Positions 60,763 to 64,000 of a stretch of 64,000 nucleotides of DNA are shown here, piece by piece. Where the stretch lies: contig LR698958.1 of the NCBI GenBank assembly GCA_902381685.1, positions 1,489,672 to 1,553,671 of the forward strand. Direction: 5' to 3'. A program made the position numbers and the translations under genes. Every line of letters begins with the position of its first letter. Position 1 is the stretch's first letter. The notes below the pieces were generated by a model, which searched no databases, was not told where the DNA came from, and was given only the letters and a program-made list of their open reading frames with translations. The DNA is from Lachnospiraceae bacterium. Lineage in GTDB: Bacteria > Bacillota > Clostridia > Lachnospirales > Lachnospiraceae.

Positions 60763-61719
60763 CTACATTGCAATAAGTGCAATCAAACAGAGAATTGCCG
60801 TAATAATGGAAAACACTGCAACAACCCTTGTCTCAGACCAGCCGCACAATTCAAAATGGTGATGAATAGGTGCCATTTTGAAAATACGTTTTCCGCCTGT
60901 TTTCTTGAAATATGTCACCTGTATCATGACCGAAAGGACTTCCACCAGATAAATCAGTCCCACAATCACAATAAAGATAGGCATTTGAAGCATATATGCC
61001 GTGGAAGCAACAAACCCTCCTAAAGCGAGAGAACCCGTATCTCCCATGAACACACTTGCCGGATAAACGTTAAACAGAAGAAATCCAAGCAGCGCTCCGA
61101 CTACCGCACACGTAATCGGTTCGATACCACTCTTTGTACCGATTGCAACAACCGTAAAAAATGTTGCAACCAACACCGTCACGCTCGACGCCAAACCGTC
61201 CAATCCGTCTGTAAAATTCACCCCGTTTACCGTTCCGATAACAACGATAAATAAAAGCGGAATGGCTAGCCAGCCGATATCCCACGTCTTACCGTTTGTA
61301 AATGGAATAACCATATCCAAAGACACATCGGTAAAATTCACCATGTAGTAGGCAAATACAGCCGTCACGAGAATCTGTAATGCCATTTTCTGTTTCGGGA
61401 AAAGTCCGTCAGAACGTTTCATTACAACTTTCAGATAATCATCAAGAAATCCAATCAATCCAAATCCAAGTGTCACAAACAAAATCGGAATAATCTTCGG
61501 ATAGTCCCCGATATAAAAAACAGATGTAATTGCCACACTGACTAAAATAATCACTCCACCCATTGTAGGTGTACCTGCTTTTTTCAAATGTGACTGTACT
61601 CCGTCCACACGTTCCGTCTGCCCCATTTTCAGTTTTCTTAAAAACGGTATAACAACCGGTCCTAACAACACACTTAATCCGAATGCCACAAGCACCGGTA
61701 TCACAATATTATACTCCAT
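60763..61719 (-). CDS. mraY: phospho-N-acetylmuramoyl-pentapeptide-transferase
   Basis: A 318-residue membrane enzyme with about ten helices that makes lipid I. Diagnostic motifs: GTPTMGGVIIL near 49-59, LGFGLIGFLDDYLKV near 84-98, NFTDGLDGLA near 168, and MGDTGSLALGG near 225 plus PIHHHFELCGW near 288. It is 13 bases upstream of murD and 11 downstream of the PBP gene. Confidence 0.97.
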   Translation of the reverse strand: MEYNIVIPVLVAFGLSVLLGPVVIPFLRKLKMGQTERVDGVQSHLKKAGTPTMGGVIILVSVAITSVFYIGDYPKIIPILFVTLGFGLIGFLDDYLKVVMKRSDGLFPKQKMALQILVTAVFAYYMVNFTDVSLDMVIPFTNGKTWDIGWLAIPLLFIVVIGTVNGVNFTDGLDGLASSVTVLVATFFTVVAIGTKSGIEPITCAVVGALLGFLLFNVYPASVFMGDTGSLALGGFVASTAYMLQMPIFIVIVGLIYLVEVLSVMIQVTYFKKTGGKRIFKMAPIHHHFELCGWSETRVVAVFSIITAILCLIALIAM

Positions 61720-61730
61720 ATCGCACCTCT

Positions 61731-63494
61731 TTATCTCTTTTGTTTTTTCATCTCATTAGTATACTCTAGTTTACTGTTTTTTTCAATTCCCAGATAAGGC
61801 AGAATATTGGAAAATATGTCTTTCACCACCGGCGCGGCGATTGTTCCTCCATAGTAAATTCCTTTTGGATTGTGGATAACTACCAGCGCAACCACTTTCG
61901 GATTATCTGCCGGTGCAAAACCGATAAAGGAAGAGATATACTTATTCGCACTTCTCGGCAGCGTCTGTGACGTAGCTGTTTTTCCTCCAATCTTATATCC
62001 GGGTATATATGCATTCTTTCCTGAACCTTGGGCGACTACGCTTTCCAATATCGTACGCATTTTCTCCGAAGTCCCCTCCGATATTCCATTTCGTTTCGTC
62101 TTATATTGAAATCTTTCCACTTCTTTTCCTTCTCTGTCCGTCACACAGACTGCAAAATGCGGAGTAACTCTTTTTCCTCCGTTGATAATGGAACTGACCG
62201 TCGTCGCAAGCTGAATCGGGGTAATCTGAAACGACTGTCCAAAAGACATTGTGGCAAGTTCCACCGGACCTATGTTGGACTTTTTGTGCATGATTGTCCC
62301 CGCCTCACCCGGAAGGTCAACTCCCGTTTTATCCATAAGTCCAATTTTATAAAAGCCATCATAAAACCGGTCTGCACCGAGCCGCAAACCTATGTCAATA
62401 AATACAGGGTTACAGGAATTTTGTACTCCCTGCACAAATGTCTCTGAACCATGCCCTCCCGCTTTGTGACAGCGTATCCTTCTATTTTCAACCACTCTAT
62501 AGCCCGGGCAGCTAAATCTGTCCGATTCTTTGACAACGCCCTCCTCCAAACAAAGCGCTGATGTAATAATTTTGAAAGTGGATCCCGGCTCATATGTGTC
62601 ATTAATACAGCCGTTTCTCCACATTTGATTTAATAATTCCTGTTTTTTCTCATCAGAAATTTCTGCATTTTCATTCCCGGAAAGTGTAAACGGCTCATTC
62701 AAATCAAATTCCGGCACATTTACCATAGACAGTATTTCCCCATTTTGAGCATTCATAACTAAAACAGACACTTTATCCGCCTGTTTTTCTTTCATCACCT
62801 TTTCCGCAGCCTGCTGAGCATATTTCTGTATGTTATAATCCATGCTGATATGTAATGTATTGCCCGGAATTGCTTCCATTCTGTCTTCCGCAATTCCCTC
62901 AAGTTCCACACCTCTCGCATCAGTCGTCGTCAAAATCCTTCCGTTTTTCCCTTTTAAATATTCTTCATATTTGACTTCCAGACCAATAATTCCCTGATTA
63001 TCCCCTCCTGTAAATCCAAGCACCTTTGACGCTACATTTCCAAAAGGATAATACCGTTTAAAATCTTCGTCCACTTTTACCCCCGGAAGTTCATACTCTC
63101 TAATCTTATCCCCCGTCTTTTTATCTACATTTGTTTTTATCCTCTCCATTGAAGAAACTTTTTCCACCTTCTCTCTAACCAAGGTTTCCCCTATTCCCAG
63201 TTCATCACTTAAAATGCGGATAACCTTTTCTTTATCTTTTATCTGGCTGTGGATAACCGAAATCGTACATACGGTTTTGTTTGTCGCAAGCACCTTCCCT
63301 TTTGCATCTATAATTTCTCCTCTGGCCGCTTTTATTTCCCTCTCTCTTTCGTGAAGTGCCTCCGCCCTCTTCTGATAATAAGGCGCATCAACTATCATCA
63401 AATACACCAATCTGCCGATCAGCAGAGTTATCACAGAAACAGCACACAAAAACACAACAAAAATTTTCTTTTTATTATAAGTCTTATTTCGCAC
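61731..63494 (-). CDS. class B penicillin-binding protein (FtsI/SpoVD-like transpeptidase)
   Basis: A 587-residue membrane-anchored transpeptidase. One transmembrane segment (about 11-33), PBP dimerisation domain (about 50-205) and transpeptidase domain (about 235-575). The active-site motifs are S305-T-F-K308, S360-C-N362 and a third motif read as K505-T-A507 rather than KTG. It crosslinks peptidoglycan together with an SEDS partner such as FtsW. The next gene upstream is another class B-type PBP, so one of the two may be the sporulation form. Confidence 0.92.
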   Translation of the reverse strand: MRNKTYNKKKIFVVFLCAVSVITLLIGRLVYLMIVDAPYYQKRAEALHEREREIKAARGEIIDAKGKVLATNKTVCTISVIHSQIKDKEKVIRILSDELGIGETLVREKVEKVSSMERIKTNVDKKTGDKIREYELPGVKVDEDFKRYYPFGNVASKVLGFTGGDNQGIIGLEVKYEEYLKGKNGRILTTTDARGVELEGIAEDRMEAIPGNTLHISMDYNIQKYAQQAAEKVMKEKQADKVSVLVMNAQNGEILSMVNVPEFDLNEPFTLSGNENAEISDEKKQELLNQMWRNGCINDTYEPGSTFKIITSALCLEEGVVKESDRFSCPGYRVVENRRIRCHKAGGHGSETFVQGVQNSCNPVFIDIGLRLGADRFYDGFYKIGLMDKTGVDLPGEAGTIMHKKSNIGPVELATMSFGQSFQITPIQLATTVSSIINGGKRVTPHFAVCVTDREGKEVERFQYKTKRNGISEGTSEKMRTILESVVAQGSGKNAYIPGYKIGGKTATSQTLPRSANKYISSFIGFAPADNPKVVALVVIHNPKGIYYGGTIAAPVVKDIFSNILPYLGIEKNSKLEYTNEMKKQKR

Positions 63495-63552
63495 AAAAAC
63501 CTCACAAAGATTTATTACTATAGGGTATTAAATCTATTGTGAGGTTATTCTT

Positions 63553-64000
63553 CTAATTTGTTGCCGTCTTTGTAATCTTCATATACGGAAATGCTTCCGC
63601 CATAATTTTCTGCGCCAGTTTTATGGCATAACTGCTGTTTGCCTGATTTTCCACATTTGGTTCATCAATTACGACATAAAGCATAATCTCCGGGTTTTCC
63701 TGCGGGGCATACCCAATGAAAGAAATCAGGTTCTTTCCATGATTACGAGGATATTTTTCAGCAGTTCCCGTTTTACCTCCGATAGCGTAACCCGGCACTT
63801 GTGCCGCTTTCGCCGTTCCTTCCGTTACGGTAGATTCCATGTAAGTACGAAGCAGCTTACTTGTTTCTTCTGAGATTGTTTTTTTCGTCAGAACAGGAGT
63901 TTTATTTTCTATAACATTTCCGTCTGCATCACGAATCTGTTTTACGACATGAGGTTCATAATAATTTCCTCCGTTAATCAGAGAATTGAATCCCGCTGCC
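63553..64000 (-). CDS. penicillin-binding protein, C-terminal part (cut by window edge)
   Basis: The last 149 codons of a transpeptidase gene running off the right edge. The visible part opens with AGFNSLINGGNYYEPHVVKQI and contains IGGKTGTAEKYPRNHGKNLISFIGYAP, the canonical KTG motif, then the closing strand region. Its stop codon is 58 bases before the start of the complete PBP gene. Tandem class B PBP genes at the head of the dcw cluster are usual in Clostridia. Confidence 0.9.
   Translation of the reverse strand, partial: AAGFNSLINGGNYYEPHVVKQIRDADGNVIENKTPVLTKKTISEETSKLLRTYMESTVTEGTAKAAQVPGYAIGGKTGTAEKYPRNHGKNLISFIGYAPQENPEIMLYVVIDEPNVENQANSSYAIKLAQKIMAEAFPYMKITKTATN

Noticed and set aside
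1..64000. CRISPR arrays, rRNA operons, prophage or anti-phage defence clusters
   Set aside because: No regularly spaced direct repeats, rRNA sequence, or recognisable phage structural or defence genes were seen; the only mobile elements are two IS and possibly the rpn unit.

Overview
The window comes from the chromosome of an AT-rich, endospore-forming Firmicute, most likely a member of the Lachnospiraceae (Clostridium cluster XIVa). The support is sigE, sigG, spoIIGA and spoVT, a SCIFF ranthipeptide locus, a class III fructose bisphosphatase, a CBS-DRTGG type II pyrophosphatase, and the clostridial gene orders recJ-apt-rel-MBL-hemZ-hisS-aspS and mraY-murD-ftsW-divIB-ftsZ-spoIIGA-sigE. No genus can be named safely. 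Most genes lie on the minus strand.

Region 1 (1-20.3 kb) is mostly housekeeping: rarA, tcdA, a polysaccharide deacetylase, a flavin reductase, the pyrophosphatase, an S1 protein, and an operon of methyltransferase, hslO, nadE and a membrane TPR-like protein. An M-box magnesium riboswitch with a visible terminator/antiterminator precedes mgtE on the plus strand. A tetrahydrofolate riboswitch heads a folate operon: ECF folate transporter folT, a MarR regulator, thyA, dihydrofolate reductase and a MATE exporter. An APC permease follows; its promoter is overlapped by two copies of a 28-bp inverted repeat, next to a gene for a GntR/TrkA-C (BusR-like) regulator.

Region 2 (20.9-26.8 kb) is the accessory stretch. 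It has two identical tRNA-Gly genes, an intact IS1202-type (ISNCY) element with an unusually long 28-29 bp target duplication, a LUD-domain gene, a divergent pair formed by a TudS-like desulfidase and an ECF transporter S component, and an intact IS1182-family element inserted directly after the stop codon of the S component.

Region 3 (26.8-47.3 kb) carries translation and stringent-response genes (aspS, hisS, hemZ, rel, apt, recJ), secDF, the SCIFF maturase with its 47-residue six-cysteine precursor (too short for ordinary ORF calling), a TIGR04086 membrane protein, spoVT, a yqeY-like gene, a PrsA-like lipoprotein, mfd and pth.

Region 4 (47.4-51.8 kb) is a small variable patch: a membrane-anchored FMN-bind-like protein, a truncated HIT gene, a SnoaL-like protein, an Rpn nuclease gene bracketed by a perfect 15-bp inverted repeat, a small membrane protein, an XRE regulator with membrane segments, a small acidic protein and a HAD phosphatase.

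Region 5 (51.9-64 kb) joins sporulation and division: sigG, whose start codon is locked in a predicted mRNA hairpin; a beta-CASP RNase-like protein; sigE and spoIIGA behind a Spo0A box; ftsZ (TTG start), divIB, ftsW, murD, mraY and two penicillin-binding protein genes, the last cut by the window edge. The most notable items are the sigG leader hairpin, the permease operator pair, the TudS-like/ECF pair and the repeat-bracketed rpn gene.
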